Origin: Alligator mississippiensis
Taxonomy: Eukaryota > Chordata > Crocodylia > Alligatoridae
Assembly: GCF_030867095.1 (NCBI RefSeq)
Contig: NC_081828.1
Span: forward strand, 218,643,978-218,707,977
DNA length: 64,000 nucleotides
Direction: 5' to 3'
Positions 32,085 to 43,545 of the stretch are shown here, in pieces (within the stretch, counting starts at the first letter, position 1; each line of letters begins with the position of its first letter). A program made the translations under genes and the position numbers. The notes beneath the pieces were generated by a model. It was given only the letters and a program-made list of their open reading frames with translations, was not told where the DNA came from and made no database searches.

Positions 32085-33960
32085 TTGTGTGATTACTGTT
32101 TTAGGCCTAAATATGTAAGTTAGCATAAGTCATGTCAAGTTTCCATCTTGTAATGTCAAGCCTCCATGTTTTCTCCATGCCCGGTTGCGTAACCTATGAC
32201 TCGCACCTACCCCTCCTATGTAACTTGGTTCCTGAATGAATGGGGATGAATGAGGGTGCTTGAGAGACAATAGAAGTAGGTCTAAAAATAGCTCCCTCTG
32301 AATTATCGAACTATCAACACCAATACCGGAACCAATGACCCAGCCATTGGAACCACCCGCAGCATTCAAGAAACAAAAGATGAGGCAACCCACCATTGTG
32401 CCAGGCTGCACATGCTCAGTAAAAACACTTGCAGCCCTCTGGGACAGGACTGACCTTGACTGAGCAGGCCCTCCCCATAGGAGATCAGAGGTAGTCTGCC
32501 CCCTAAAAAGGGGTAGTGAAGACTGACTCCTTGGGAACGCCATTTCCATCTGGACCAGCACCATGCCACACCACCTATCCACCCCACAGGCCATGTTGGC
32601 AACCCCCTCTAGACAACACCAAGCTGAAAGAGACCCTTACTGGCCATCGAGGACCCAGATTCAGCCTGGGATAAGTAGATATCACCAACATATTTCCTCC
32701 TCCAATTTGGACTCTATCTCTCTCCTCCCGGACTTCAGCCCCTGCACCAAGCCTCTTTAACCCCTGCTGCCATTGTCTGAATGTGTGTCTGTGTCTGTGT
32801 GTGTGCGCAAAGGAACCAATAAAATATTGTGTCACCATCTCCCCTGTTCAATAAAACCATTGTCATTGGTACCCCAAGTTGGGTTGTGTTTTAATGATCC
32901 CTGGCCCCTTGCCGATCTTAAATTCCAGTCTCTGTCTCTTTCCCTCTTTGCTCTCAGCCCTGTCTCCACCACTTTTTGCCTCCTCTCTGTCTCTTTTCTG
33001 AAGACTCTTAGCCCCGTTGCTTTCTGCAGACTCTTAGACCTGTTCCAGGCACTTTGTTCCTCTTGCCACCTCTTCCCAATCCCTTTCTCTCACTGCCTAC
33101 ACTTTCTCTCTCTCTGTGTTCTCCAGCCTCCTCCTCCCCACAGCCCTACTCCCAGTTTTCCTCTCCCCATGTACCTCTTGGCTCCCCTGTAGCCTCCTTG
33201 CCCCAGCTTCAGCCTCCAGGCTTTTCCCTGGCATTGCTCCTTTGCTCCACTGGCTTTCTGCTTTCAATTAACCTTAAGTTACCCCATCTCCCCTCCAGTC
33301 TGCCAGTTCTAATCCTGGTACCAGTAACTTTCATCTCAGTCTCCACCAGCAGTAACCTAAAGCAACCCCAAGCTTCAGCTCCTTGGCCCAACCTCTATTA
33401 TACCGGTTCTAATTCTGGTTCCGGCAACTTTCACCCCCAACACTTATATTCTCTCTTACCTTAACCTTCCCCCAGGTATCCCAAGCACACCAAGCACACA
33501 CATAAACACCACAACACCCAAGTTAGGAACTCACCTGTGTGTATGTGTAGGTGAGTGGTATGTATATCATTGTGTGCATGATATACAAATTAGTGGTCTG
33601 TGTATGTGTATTGGGTGTGCAGGTATTGGTAATTGATTCTGGTCTAATGTCTTTGGTCTGCATATTGTGTGTAGGTGCTGGGATTGGTGATAGGCATGCA
33701 TTTTTCTAGGCTGGTAATTTTGGATGTGTATGTGCCTGGATTGGTAGTGTGTGTGTGCACAACCGGTGGGGGTGCATGCATCTAGAGTGTGTGTATGTGC
33801 CTAGTGTGTGTGCATGCACCTAATTGTTTTTTTTTTTAGTGTGTGCATGTGCAATTGTGCACCACACCCTCCTGTCTAACAGTGCAATATTGAGATCCTG
33901 AGGGTTGGCCTGGCCCCATGGGGCAACACTGCCACGTCTGTTGCTGGACAGAAGACCTGT
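32085..33960 (+). mobile_element. LTR-type fossil: probable LTR plus leader (copy A)
   Basis: A stretch from about 32,085 carries two AATAAA signals (32,818 and 32,850) and ends ACCATTGTCA. It is followed after one base by TGGTACCCCAAGTTGGG, which is placed and shaped like a tRNA primer-binding site. The next ~1.1 kb is pyrimidine-rich and then TG-repeat-rich, and it recurs inverted at 39,300-40,150. No gag or pol was recognised. It is broken and incomplete; the left boundary is approximate. Confidence 0.5.
33540..33870. repeat. TG-rich simple repeat block
   Basis: Long stretch of GTGTGTATGTG- and GTGTGTGCATGC-type reiterations within the LTR-type leader; its inverted counterpart is the CA-rich block at 39,400-39,640. 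Confidence 0.85.
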
Positions 33961-34610
33961 TCCAATTATGACTCCTGCTCTTTTAATACCTTCAGTCCCA
34001 CACAGAAAACCAGCTGGGCTAAAAAGCCCTCTCTGAACACTTGTTGTTCAGGCATATTTGTTGCTTTGGTTTTGGTAGTGTACAACTGGGGGAGCTGAAT
34101 GAACAGATTGGGAAGAGCAACACCTTCCAATCCAATGGCTGACACACATGGCCAGGGCCCCCGCATGGGTTTGTCCCTGATAGGGCTGCTTGCAAGCAGC
34201 CCCCACTCTTGTCTCCCCACTCCTTGGCCGGGTTCTTACCAACCTCTCCCACTTGAGTACCTGTTCCCTGTATAACTAGTTTTTCATGTTCCACTGAGAC
34301 AGTCCTCCTTAGCCAGATGCCCCACATCTGTGCTTTCTTCACAGAGCTGACTGGCCCTCCTTCAGGTGACAGACCGCCCTGGCACACACTGCAACTCACC
34401 TTGTAGGGCAGACCAGAAACACTGACAATCTTCTTGATTTTGCTGTTAGTAATTAAAATCATTGTATTATGAAAAATCTTGATACTAGATTTTTTCCCCA
34501 ACCCCCTCAGCACCTGAAGTCCTCCAGTTACATGAAAATCTCAGCAATAATGGCTGGAACCTGATCTAAAGGCATCTGAATACAAAAAAGATGGAGTAAA
34601 TTATGTTCTG
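33961..34610. other. Unassigned sequence
   Basis: A 164-codon minus frame (34,019-34,513) has no recognisable motif; I do not call it a gene. Confidence 0.45.
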
Positions 34611-35062
34611 ATTCATAGATGCTAGGGGCTGGAAGGGACCTCCAAGATCATCAGGTCCAGCCCCCCTGCTCAAGGCAGGAAAGACTGCTGAGGTCAGATG
34701 ATTCCAGCGAGGTGTGCACCCAGTTGTCTTTTGAAAATTCCCAGGGAAGTCTGGGGGAAGTCTGTTCCAGATTCTGGGGACACAAACCATAAAGAATTTT
34801 TTCCTAATGTCTAATCTGAAGCAATCCTCTACCAGTTTATAAGCAGTATTCCTAGTCTTCCCATGGGATGCCTAGTGAACAGGTGTTCTCCTAGCCCCTG
34901 ATGTTCTTCCCTTGTATACTTAAGGGCAGGGACTAAGTCCCCTCTGAGTCTTCTCTTTTCCAGGCTGAACAGTCCCAAGTCCCTCAACCTCTCCTCATAT
35001 GGCCTGTTCATCAGACCTCTAATCATTCGTGTGGCCTTCCTTTGGACTCTTTCCAACATAAA
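34611..35062 (-). mobile_element. CR1 3' end
   Basis: Tail ATTCATAGATGCTAGGGGCT at 34,611. The minus frame encodes ERVQRKATRMIRGLMNRPYE and LGLFSLEKRRLRGDLV. It is 5'-truncated at about 35,062. From there to 35,900 I recognise nothing. Confidence 0.85.
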
Positions 35063-35914
35063 GTGAGAAATAACCCACAATAATCTGGTAAGAAATAACC
35101 CACAACATTGATAGCAGAGGAGACACAGTCCCACAAGCAGGAAATGCAATCAGAAAATGGAGCCATAACTATGGAGGAGGCTAGATTCAAAACACAAAAG
35201 CCTGAGGTTAAGCATGGACCCTGAAAATCCACAGAAACATAACACTGTACTTAAAAATATGACCTATGGTTCTTGGAGGAATCCAGCCTGTCCCCACACA
35301 GAGAAGCTTCTGGAAGAGCAGCTCTTCCCAGCACTGAACACCAACAGGCCACAGGGATGTAAGCTTTATAGCCAAGAGGGAAAGGAATTTAGCAGAACCT
35401 GAGGCTTTGCCCTGAAGTTTTGGTACCAAAATGCAAACCCCACTTACTGAAGCCCTTACAGCTCCCTAGAGCGGCTGCATCCCCAACCCAGGACCCTGGC
35501 AGACACGCCCCTACACAACAGGGTATGAACAGGACCAGACACAGCTCATGTACCTACAGGCCACTCTTGTTACATTCTGACACAGAGATTTACTTAGATC
35601 CTTACCCAGACAGTTGTAATCCTGGATGGACAGGAGATCTCCTGAAACTGCCCTTTATCAAAGAGCTCAATGCATCATCTCAGCAAAGGAAATGAGAGAA
35701 GATGAAAGTGAACTCACTGCCTGCATAGGCTGCACCACTCCAATAGCTGGATATACCCTGTGCCTGGAGCCCAGGGCCAGCCCTCACTACCCGGATCAAT
35801 CGACATGCAGGTGGAGGGTGCCATTCAGTTTGGGTACAGGATCCAGTGGGCTCTGCCAGGGGCTCCATGAAGGCTAGATCAGTCCCTGCTCTAGCATCCT
35901 CCTGAGATCTTTAT

Positions 35915-36530
35915 GCACCTTGTCAAGTAGGTGGTGTGATACTGCCCATCACCGTTCTCACACCACTACCCATTCAGGGTACAGATTTCATGTTGGACAC
36001 CTCAGACCCAACCTGGCTCATCCCAGAAGATGTCTCAGTAGGCTTGGGCCAGGGATATCATCTTCCTCTTCTGAAGTGAAGTTAACCCTTCATCCATTCT
36101 TACTCTTTCTTCCACCACTATCTTTTCCCCTTTGGGGTGGCACTGAGGGCCCAATTCATTGTTTTTTTCTTCTGCCAGAGCCAGGTGGCCCCCTGGCTCT
36201 TGCCACTCCTTGAGGAGATTCACATGATATATCTGCTTCTCCCAGTGGTGCCCCATGTGAAGGACTTTGTAATCCACAGGGCCTACCCGCCAAATAATTT
36301 CAAAAGGTCCCTACCACTGAGTAAGGACTTTACTTTTGAAATGGGTAACAAGACCAGGACCTTCTGGCCCTTCCTAAACTCCCTCAGCTTAGCTTTGGTA
36401 TCATACCACTCCTTCTGGTGATGTCGGATTGCCTACACCTTATCACTGGCTAGCCACTGGGACAGCTGCAGGTAACACTGGAACACCTGTCAGTAGATCT
36501 CTGTGGCCTTTATATTCTCCCAGGGGGGCT
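35915..36530 (-). mobile_element. Ty3/gypsy-type pol fragment
   Basis: Minus-strand sequence resembles the 3' part of a Ty3/gypsy pol: the region after the integrase core (KLREFRKGQKVLVLLPI) and the conserved HVNLLKEW that precedes the C-terminal extension. It is a broken, isolated scrap without LTRs and is old by divergence. Confidence 0.65.
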
Positions 36531-36559
36531 CCCATTCTTTCCAGAGGGCTTGAAGTAAG

Positions 36560-39243
36560 GAGACTAGTCAGGGAGGCACTGAGGTCCCAGAGGGGATGGT
36601 AGTTGGGAGTCCAAGAAGAGTAGTTGTTTCTTAAGGAGACAATCCTCCAAGCCCAAAGGGTGACAATCCCAATGCAGATCAAAGGGGGCAAGAGTGCTCA
36701 AAATCCCCCATGGCTCACCAAAAGCATCCAGGAATGTCTCAAAGCTAAAAAGAAGGCATACAGCCAATGGAAGCGAGGGGCCATCCCCAAAGGAGGATTA
36801 TACCTCCATTGCCCGAGATTGTAGGGGGGCTGTTAGCAAGGCTAAGGCAGAAACAGAACTGGGACTAGTGACCCAGATCAAAGATAACAAGAAGTCCTTT
36901 TTTAAATACATAGCAGGTAAAAAGAAGGTACCGGGTAATGTGGGGCCTCTGCAGGAAACACTAGGAAATATGGTCATCGCACCAGACAGCAAAGCTAACC
37001 TTTTTAACAATTTCTTTGCCTCCATTTTTCTGAGCAGGGAATGGTCACCCCTCTCATCGGGACCCCTGTAGGCCCAGGGGAGGTGCACCCATGCCTAGTC
37101 TCAGTGAGGATCTAGTCAGGGAACTTCTGGAGAGATTGGATGTATTTAAAACAGCTGGTCCTGATGATCTCCACCCCAGAGTGCTGAGGGAATTAGCAGA
37201 GGTCATTGTGGGACCCCTGCCATGGCTTTACAAGTAGTCATGGTGCTCTGGCATTGTGCCACAGGACTGGAAAGGGGCCAATGGGAGGAAGGGGGACCCA
37301 GGAAACTATAGGCCAGTTAGTCTTACCTCGGTCCTGGGTAAGGTTTTTGAGAGAGTTATCCTGGCGCATGTCCGCAAGGGGCCAGCAGGGGAGATTATGT
37401 TTAGGGGCAACCAACATGAGTACATTAGAGGCAGGTCCTGTCAGACCAACCTGGTGGCTTTCTATGACCAGGTCACAAAATCCTTAGATACAGGTGTCGC
37501 AGTGGACATAGTCTTTCTGGACTTTAGGAAGGCCTTTGACGCTGTCTTTCACCTGATACTCGTAAAAAAATTAGGAGATTGTGGCGTTGATACCCACACA
37601 GTCAGATGAGTCACTAGTTGGTTGGAGGGCTGCACCCAGAGAGTGGTGGTGGACGGGTCTTATTTGACCTGGAGGGATGTGGGCAGTGGGGTTCCGAAGG
37701 GCTCAGTCCTTGGGCCCATGCTGTTCAACATCTTCATCAGTGACTTGGATGGGGTTGTAAAAAGTACCCTGTTCAAATTCACAGATGACACTAAGATGTG
37801 GGGAGAAGTGGGCACACTAGAAGGGAGGAACATGGGATGACTGTGGGGATGCGGTCAGGAAGGCCAACCGCACTTTGTCATGCATCCGCAGATGCCTCTC
37901 AAGCAGGTCCAAGGAGGTGATCCTCCCCCTCTATGCAACAGTGGTCAGGCCACAGTTGGAGTATTGCATCCAGTTCTGGGTGCTGCACTTCAGGAGGGTT
38001 GTGAACATGGAGAGGGTCCAGAGGAGGCCACCTGCATGATCAGGGGGCAGCAGGGCAGGCCCTATGAGGAGAGGCTAAGGGACCTGAACCTGTTCAGCCT
38101 CCACAAGGTAAGACTGAGGGGGGACCTAGTGGCCATTTACAAACTAGTCAGAGGGGACCAGCAGGCATTGGTGGTCCCTGCTCCCCTGAGCACTACCAGA
38201 GTTGACTAGGAATAACGGTCAAAAGCTAGCAGAGGGTAGATTGAGACTAGCTATCCAGAGGCGCTACTTCACTGTCAGAGTGGCTAGGATCTGGAACCAA
38301 CTTGCAAGAGAAGTGATGCTGGCTCCTACCCTGGGGGGTCTTTAAGAGGAGGCTGGATGAACACCTTGCTGGGGTCGTTTGACTACAGTACTCTTTCCTG
38401 CCATGACAGGGGGGTTGGACTTGATGATCTACTCAGGTCCCTTCAGACCCTACCAACTATGAACTATGAAACTATGAAGTGCAGGGTACTACACCTGGTG
38501 AGGAAGAACCAGCAGCAGACCTACAGGCTGGGGAACTCCCTTCTCGTCAGTGCAGAGGCAGAAAAGGATCTTGGAGTCATTATTGATGCCAAAATGAACA
38601 TGGGCCTAGAGTGTGGGGACGCGGTCAGGAAGGCCAACCGCACCTTGTCATGCATCCACAGATGCATCTCAAGGAGGTCCAAGGAGGTGATCCTTCCCCT
38701 CTATGCAGCACTGGTCAGGCTGCAGTTGGAGTACTGCGTCCAGTTCTGGGAGCATTACTTCAGGAGGGATGTGGACAACATGGAGAGGGTCCAGAGGAGG
38801 GCCACCCACCTGATTAGGGGGCAGCAGGGCAGGCCCTATGGGGAGACCCTAACAGACCTGAAGCTGTTCAGCCTCCACAAGAGAAGGCTGAGCGTGGATC
38901 TAGTGGCCTGTTACAAACTAGTCAGTAGGGACTAGCAGGTAGTGGGATAGTCCCTGTTACCCCGAGCACTCCCAGGAGTGACTAGACGTAACAGTCACAA
39001 GCTGGCAGAGGGTAGATTCAGGCTAGACATCAGGAGGCGCTACTTCACTGTCAGGGCAGCTAGGATCTGGAACCAACTTCCACGAGAAGTGGTGCTGGCT
39101 CCTGCCCTGGGGGTCTTTAAGAGGAGGCTAGATGAACACCTTGCCAGGGTCGTTTGACCCCAATACGCTTTCCTGCCATGGCAGGGGGGTGGACTTGATG
39201 ATCTGCTCAGGTCTCTTCCAATCCTACCAACTACGAAACTATG
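36560..39243 (+). mobile_element. CR1 LINE, probably interrupted by another CR1
   Basis: 36,560-37,835 covers the linker (SFLRRQSSKPKG region), RT blocks (NYRPVSLTSVLGKVFERVI, GRSCQTNLVAFYDQV, VFLDFRKAFDAV, GSVLGPMLFNIFISDLD, then FTDDTKMWG where FADDT is usual) and the start of the thumb. 38,478-39,243 continues with CRVLHLVRKNQQQTYRLGNS, the C-terminal region and the tail CTACCAACTACGAAACTATG. About 100 consensus bases are missing at the join. FTDDT instead of FADDT would impair the polymerase. Confidence 0.75.
37836..38477 (+). mobile_element. CR1 3' end nested in the CR1 at 36.6-39.2 kb
   Basis: Begins GACTGTGGGGATGCGGTCAG, which repeats a CR1 segment found again at 38,610. It runs through the C-terminal RT region and ends with its own tail CTATGAACTATGAAACTATG at 38,477, directly before the resumption of the flanking CR1. 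Confidence 0.75.
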
Positions 39244-39299
39244 GGCTCTTTGGCAGGGATGCAAAATCTAGGGAGAGAAAAAAAAAGTTTGTAGACAAG

Positions 39300-40152
39300 T
39301 GCAGATTAGAATGTGGTGAGGCTGTTGCCCCGTGGGGTCAGGCCAACTCTCAGGATCTCAATATTGTGCTGTTAGGAGGGTGTAAACAATTGCACTTATA
39401 CAAACACACAAATCATTTAGGTGCATACACACACACACTACCAGGTCAGGCACATACACATCCAAACCAGCCTAGGCACATGCATATCTATCACCAATTC
39501 AAGCACAGACACTATACACCCCAAAGGTTAGACACAGATCACTAATTTGTATATCATGCACACAACGACATATATATATGTCACACACACTCACCAGTTC
39601 ACACACATACAACCCACCTATACATACACATAGGTAAGTTCCTAACTTGGATGGTACAGTGTGTATGTGTGTGTTTGAAGTACCTAGGATACTTGGGGGA
39701 AGATTTAGGTGAGCGAGACAGAGTTTAAGTGTAGGGAGTGAAAGTTGCCAGAACCAGGATTAGAACCGGTAGACTATAGAGAAGCTGGCTGAGGAACTGA
39801 GGCTTGGGTTTACTTAAGGTAGACTGGGGCTGGAAACTAAGGCAGACAGCTGGGATATTGTGGGGAGGGGACAGATAAGTGGTGGCAAGGAGAAGACAGC
39901 CAGGAAACAAACTGAGGCAGAAACCTGGTTGCTCAGGGGAAAAGGAAAAGGCAGTGGGGATAAGACAGTGGCAAAGAAACGGGGTTTGGAGGCAGAGAGG
40001 AGCTCAGGACGGGTGTTGGAGGTGACAGTGAGCCAGAAGCAGCACAGGGGTATCTGAGACAGAAGTTAGAGGGGTGAGGAGCAGAGATTGGAGCAGGGCC
40101 AAACCATAGTAAAGCAAAACCCAATTTAGGGGTCCAAATAACAGTTTTGTTA
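39300..40152 (-). mobile_element. LTR-type leader fossil (copy B, inverted)
   Basis: Reverse complement of about 32,850-33,960. Shared landmarks: CTCAGGATCTCAATATTG near 39,350, the CA-rich block at 39,400-39,640, GAACCAGGATTAGAACCGGT near 39,755 and AAAACCCAATTTAGGGGTCC near 40,120. It is incomplete, without recognisable coding parts. Confidence 0.7.
39400..39640. repeat. CA-rich simple repeat block
   Basis: ACACACAC- and CACATACACAT-type reiterations with a central ATATATATAT; counterpart of the TG block at 33.5-33.9 kb. Confidence 0.85.
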
Positions 40153-41007
40153 CACAGACCACACCCCTTGGCTCCCTATGGCTACAGGAACTTCTGGAGC
40201 AGATAAGCGGTCATGGATCCACTCCCGCTCCTGGCGCAGCCTCCCCACCCATCCTGGAGCCAGGGAGTGAGCAGCCACTGGGCCCCTGCAGGGTGGGTAG
40301 GCCTGGGCCTTCCCTCTGGGGAGGCAGCACCCACTGGAGCCTCCTGTGGGGGGGGGGGGGCAGCTGGGCCACTGCCCCCCCAAGCCTCAGGCACGGGATG
40401 GAAGTTCTGCACTGCCTCCTTGTGCCCTGGGCCATGTCCTTACTGGGTCATGCTGCCACCAGCAGCCTCAGGCAGCCCCTGTGATAGGGGGGTTAGGAGC
40501 CAGCAACAGCTGGGCAGTGTCCCGGGCCCAGTGCCAGTGCTGCCCAGAGCAGGCTGGCAGGAACCCAGGGCACAGCTGGCTGGGCTCTATGGAGCTGAGC
40601 TGGGCTGCCCCAGCAGGGAGGGAGGGGAGCCACTGTACTCTGGGTCCTGCCAGTGCCAGCTCCCGAGCACCCCCTTGCTCCCAGCCTCCCGCCCCAGCCC
40701 TGTGGCCAGATGGGGACCGGCGTACCCCCTCACCCCCTCTTGCCTGAGCTTCCCACTTCAGCAGGGGCAGGAATAGCCTTATGATCCATCCGGCCATGGT
40801 AGGGGGCAGGTCATGGTGGGCCCTGCTCTTTCAGGGGCCTGCTGTGGCTTCCGCTGGGTCCTACTGCCTTTGGCTCCTGTCACCTTTGACTGGAGCCAGA
40901 ATCAAATAAATATTAATTTAAAAAAAATGTCTAGGGGCCTCGCGGGCCAGACAGAATGGCCTCATGGGCTGGATCCAGCCCGCGGGCCATATTTTGCCCA
41001 ACCCTGA
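40153..41007 (-). mobile_element. GC-rich stretch ending in a hAT terminus
   Basis: 40,930-41,007 read on minus starts CAGGGTTGGGCAAAATATGG, then GCCCGCGGGCTGGATCCAGC, a hAT end related to the MITE at 12,391. A candidate other end, CAGGGGCAGGAATAGCC, lies at 40,757, but no target duplication was found. The GC-rich 40,153-40,757 opens frames in all phases and has a 12-base G run at 40,349; I see no real gene in it. Confidence 0.55.
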
Positions 41008-41026
41008 GTTAGGTGCTTGTTTGAAT

Positions 41027-41430
41027 TTACAAACAACTTTTCAGAGCCAGACCTATGAACTGCACTTCATCAGCCTCCTAGGTAGTAGGTACAGAAACTC
41101 ATGGATTCAACATAGACAGTGGAGTTCTGACACACTGCAACCTGCGTCCAGCTCTGACTCCCTAGGTACCCCTGCAATTTTACCTGCACTGCTACATCCC
41201 CCTCCCCCCACCCCACTTCAGCCTGTTCCTCAGCCCCTGAGGCCTCCATTTCCATTTTCACTGACTGGTTTTCTTGCTTGCATTGCATGCCAGGCCAGCT
41301 TCTGACTTCTTTACTATTTCTTCCATTCAGGACCAGCAGACACACGAACTGCAGGTGCTTCCTGAGCCTGACAAAGGGTTTTTCAACCCAAAAGCTTGCT
41401 AAGATACATTTCTCTAACTATACAGCTGAC
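41027..41430 (+). repeat. Interspersed repeat, paired with 60,745-60,905
   Basis: ATTTCCATTTTCACTGACTG, GCTTGCATTGCATGCCAGGC and GACAAAGGGTTTTTCAACCC recur in reverse complement at 60,745-60,905. It is an unnamed family; no coding frame. Confidence 0.65.
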
Positions 41431-41489
41431 CTGCTAAAATGACACCAGATTCTCTTACCTGCTGCTGTTTAAAATGGTGGACCGGACTG

Positions 41490-41745
41490 AGGCTGTAGGG
41501 GAGCCCCCTACACCTATCTCTTTGAAACTTGGCAGGCATTGTTGCCTCAGCAGGGGCCACTATCCATGTAGTTTTCACCCTGATGTTGCTAACACACACA
41601 CCTGACCTGAGGTTTGCTTTCAGGACTTTGAGGTGAAGTTTCACAGAAACCCCTGCATATATCTCCTTGAAGCTTGGTAGGCTTCATGGATGCAGAAGGG
41701 GCCAGCATTCCTGCAAGTTTCATCTGAATCAGGCAAGAAAACTTT
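41490..41745 (-). mobile_element. Tandem units of the GGGCTG-type MITE
   Basis: Two ~150-base units read on minus, keyed by GATGAAACTTGCAGGAATGC and GTGAAAACTACATGGATAGT, each followed by TGCCAAGTTTCAAAGAGAT or the like. The CR1 at 41,748 begins at their edge. Confidence 0.65.
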
Positions 41746-41747
41746 GA

Positions 41748-43210
41748 AAACTCTTGGCGCTCTGGTGTAGTGCCCGAAGACTGGAAGAAGGCCAATGTGG
41801 TGCCTATCTTCAAGAAAGGGAGGAAAGTGGATCCGGCTAACTATAGGCCCATCAGCCTGACTTCTATCCTGGGGAAGATCTTAGAAAAGTTTATTAAAGA
41901 GGCCATCCTTAATGGACTGGCCGACGCCAACATCTTAAGGGATAGCCAGCACGGGTTTGTTGCGGGTAGGTCTTGCTTCACCAATCTCATTTCCTTCTAC
42001 GACCAGGTGACCTATCACCTGGACAAGGGAGATGAGATTGATGTCATATATCTTGACTTCAAAAAAGCCTTCGATCTGGTGTCCCATGATCGTCTCTTGG
42101 AGAAACTGGCCAATTGTCGCCTTGGGTCCCCCACGATCCACTGGCTGGAAAATTGGCTCCGGGGTCGGACCCAGAGGGTAGTAATTGATGGAAGTCACTC
42201 ATCGTGGTGTCCTGTGACCAGTGGGGTCCCCCAGGGCTCTGTCCTTGGACCCATACTGTTCAACATCTTCATTAAAGATGTGGACACTGGAGTCAGAAGC
42301 GGACTGGCCAAGTTCGCAGATGACACCAAACTTTGAGGCAAAGCATCCACACCAGAAGACAGGCGGATGATCCAGGCTGACCTGGACAGGCTCAGCAAGT
42401 GGGCGGATGAGAATCTGATGGTGTTCAACGCCGATAAATGCAAGGTTCTCCACCTTGGGAAAAAAAACCTGCAGCATGCTTATAGGCTCGGCAGTGCTAT
42501 GTTGGCTAGCACTATGGAAGAAAGAGACTTGGGGGTCATCATTGACCACAAGATGAACATGAGCCTGCAATGCGATGCTGCGGCTAGTAAAGCGACCAAA
42601 ACGCTGGTTTGCATCCATAGATGCTTCTCAAGCAAATCCCAGGATGTCATTCTCCCCCTGTACTCGGCCTTAGTGAAGCCGCAGCTGGAGTACTGCGTCC
42701 AGTTTTGGGCTCCACAATTCAAAAAGGATGTGGAGAAGCTTGAGAGAGTCCAGAGAAGAGCCACACGCATGATCAGAGGTCAGGGAAGCAGACCTTACGA
42801 TGACAGGCTGAGAGCCCTGGGGCTCTTTAGCCTGGAAAAGCGCAGGCTCAGGGGTGATCTGATGGCCACCTACAAGTTTATCAGGGGTGACCACCAGTAT
42901 CTGGGGGAACATTTGTTCACCAGAGCGCCCCAAGGGATGATGAGGTCGAATGGTCACTAACTACTACAAGACCATTTCAGGCTGGACATAAGGAAGAATT
43001 TCTTTACTGTCCGAGCCCCCAAGGTCTGGAACAGCCTGCCACCGGAGGTGGTTCAAGCGCCTTCATTGAACACCTTCAAGATGAAACTGGATGCTTATCT
43101 TGCTGGGATCCTATGACCCCAGCTGACTTCCTGCCCTTTGGGCAGGGGGCTGGACTCGATGATCTTCCGAGGTCCCTTCCAGCCCTAATGTCTATGAAAT
43201 CTATGAAATG
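41748..43210 (+). mobile_element. Young CR1 3' two-thirds
   Basis: Encodes RT blocks [78 protein letters not shown] and the C-terminal domain, ending with the tail TCTATGAAATCTATGAAATG. A TGA after FADDTKL (42,334-42,336) and another stop near 42,958 break an otherwise open frame. The part from 42,178 is almost identical to 9,111-10,145. Confidence 0.92.
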
Positions 43211-43212
43211 AC

Positions 43213-43405
43213 AAACTTATAGGCTGTTTTGTGCTTCCCCATTATACCCTACGGACGAAACACCAAAACAGCACTGAAACAGTGATAACTGTTTCGACGA
43301 AACAAAATGGAACAGCAGTTTCGAATCAAAATGAAATTCAAAATGAAACACTATTCTGTTGAAATGCGAGTTGAAACGGAATGGCACCATTTCGCACAGC
43401 TCTAG
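43213..43405 (-). mobile_element. GGGCTG-type MITE end (GAAAC variant)
   Basis: Read on minus it starts TAGAGCTGTGCGAAATGG, has reiterated GTTTCGNCGAAAC palindromes and the hinge CGTAGGGTATAATGGGGAAG, the same layout as 25,407 with a different palindrome. Confidence 0.6.
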
Positions 43406-43456
43406 TTTTGCTTTCCTCTCTAGCTCTATCCTCTTTGGATATCTGAAACACATTAA

Positions 43457-43545
43457 AAAAACTAGGGTATTTACTCAAATATAATATGAGCCTGGATTTA
43501 AGATCACCGCCCTCCCAATATAATAATTAGACTCTATAGATGGAA
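43457..43545 (+). mobile_element. DNA transposon terminus
   Basis: GGGTATTTACTCAAATATAA followed by TATGAGCCTGGATTTAAGAT resembles the repeated TACTCGAATATAAGACGACC-type end of a known vertebrate DNA transposon; the rest is missing. Confidence 0.4.

Noticed and set aside
33540-33870. TG-repeat block as a CRISPR-like or regulatory array
   Set aside because: Irregular simple repeat without constant spacers; eukaryotic context.
40213-40797. Proline/glycine-rich frames up to 187 codons
   Set aside because: GC-rich, open in several frames at once, next to a hAT terminus; no homology recognised.
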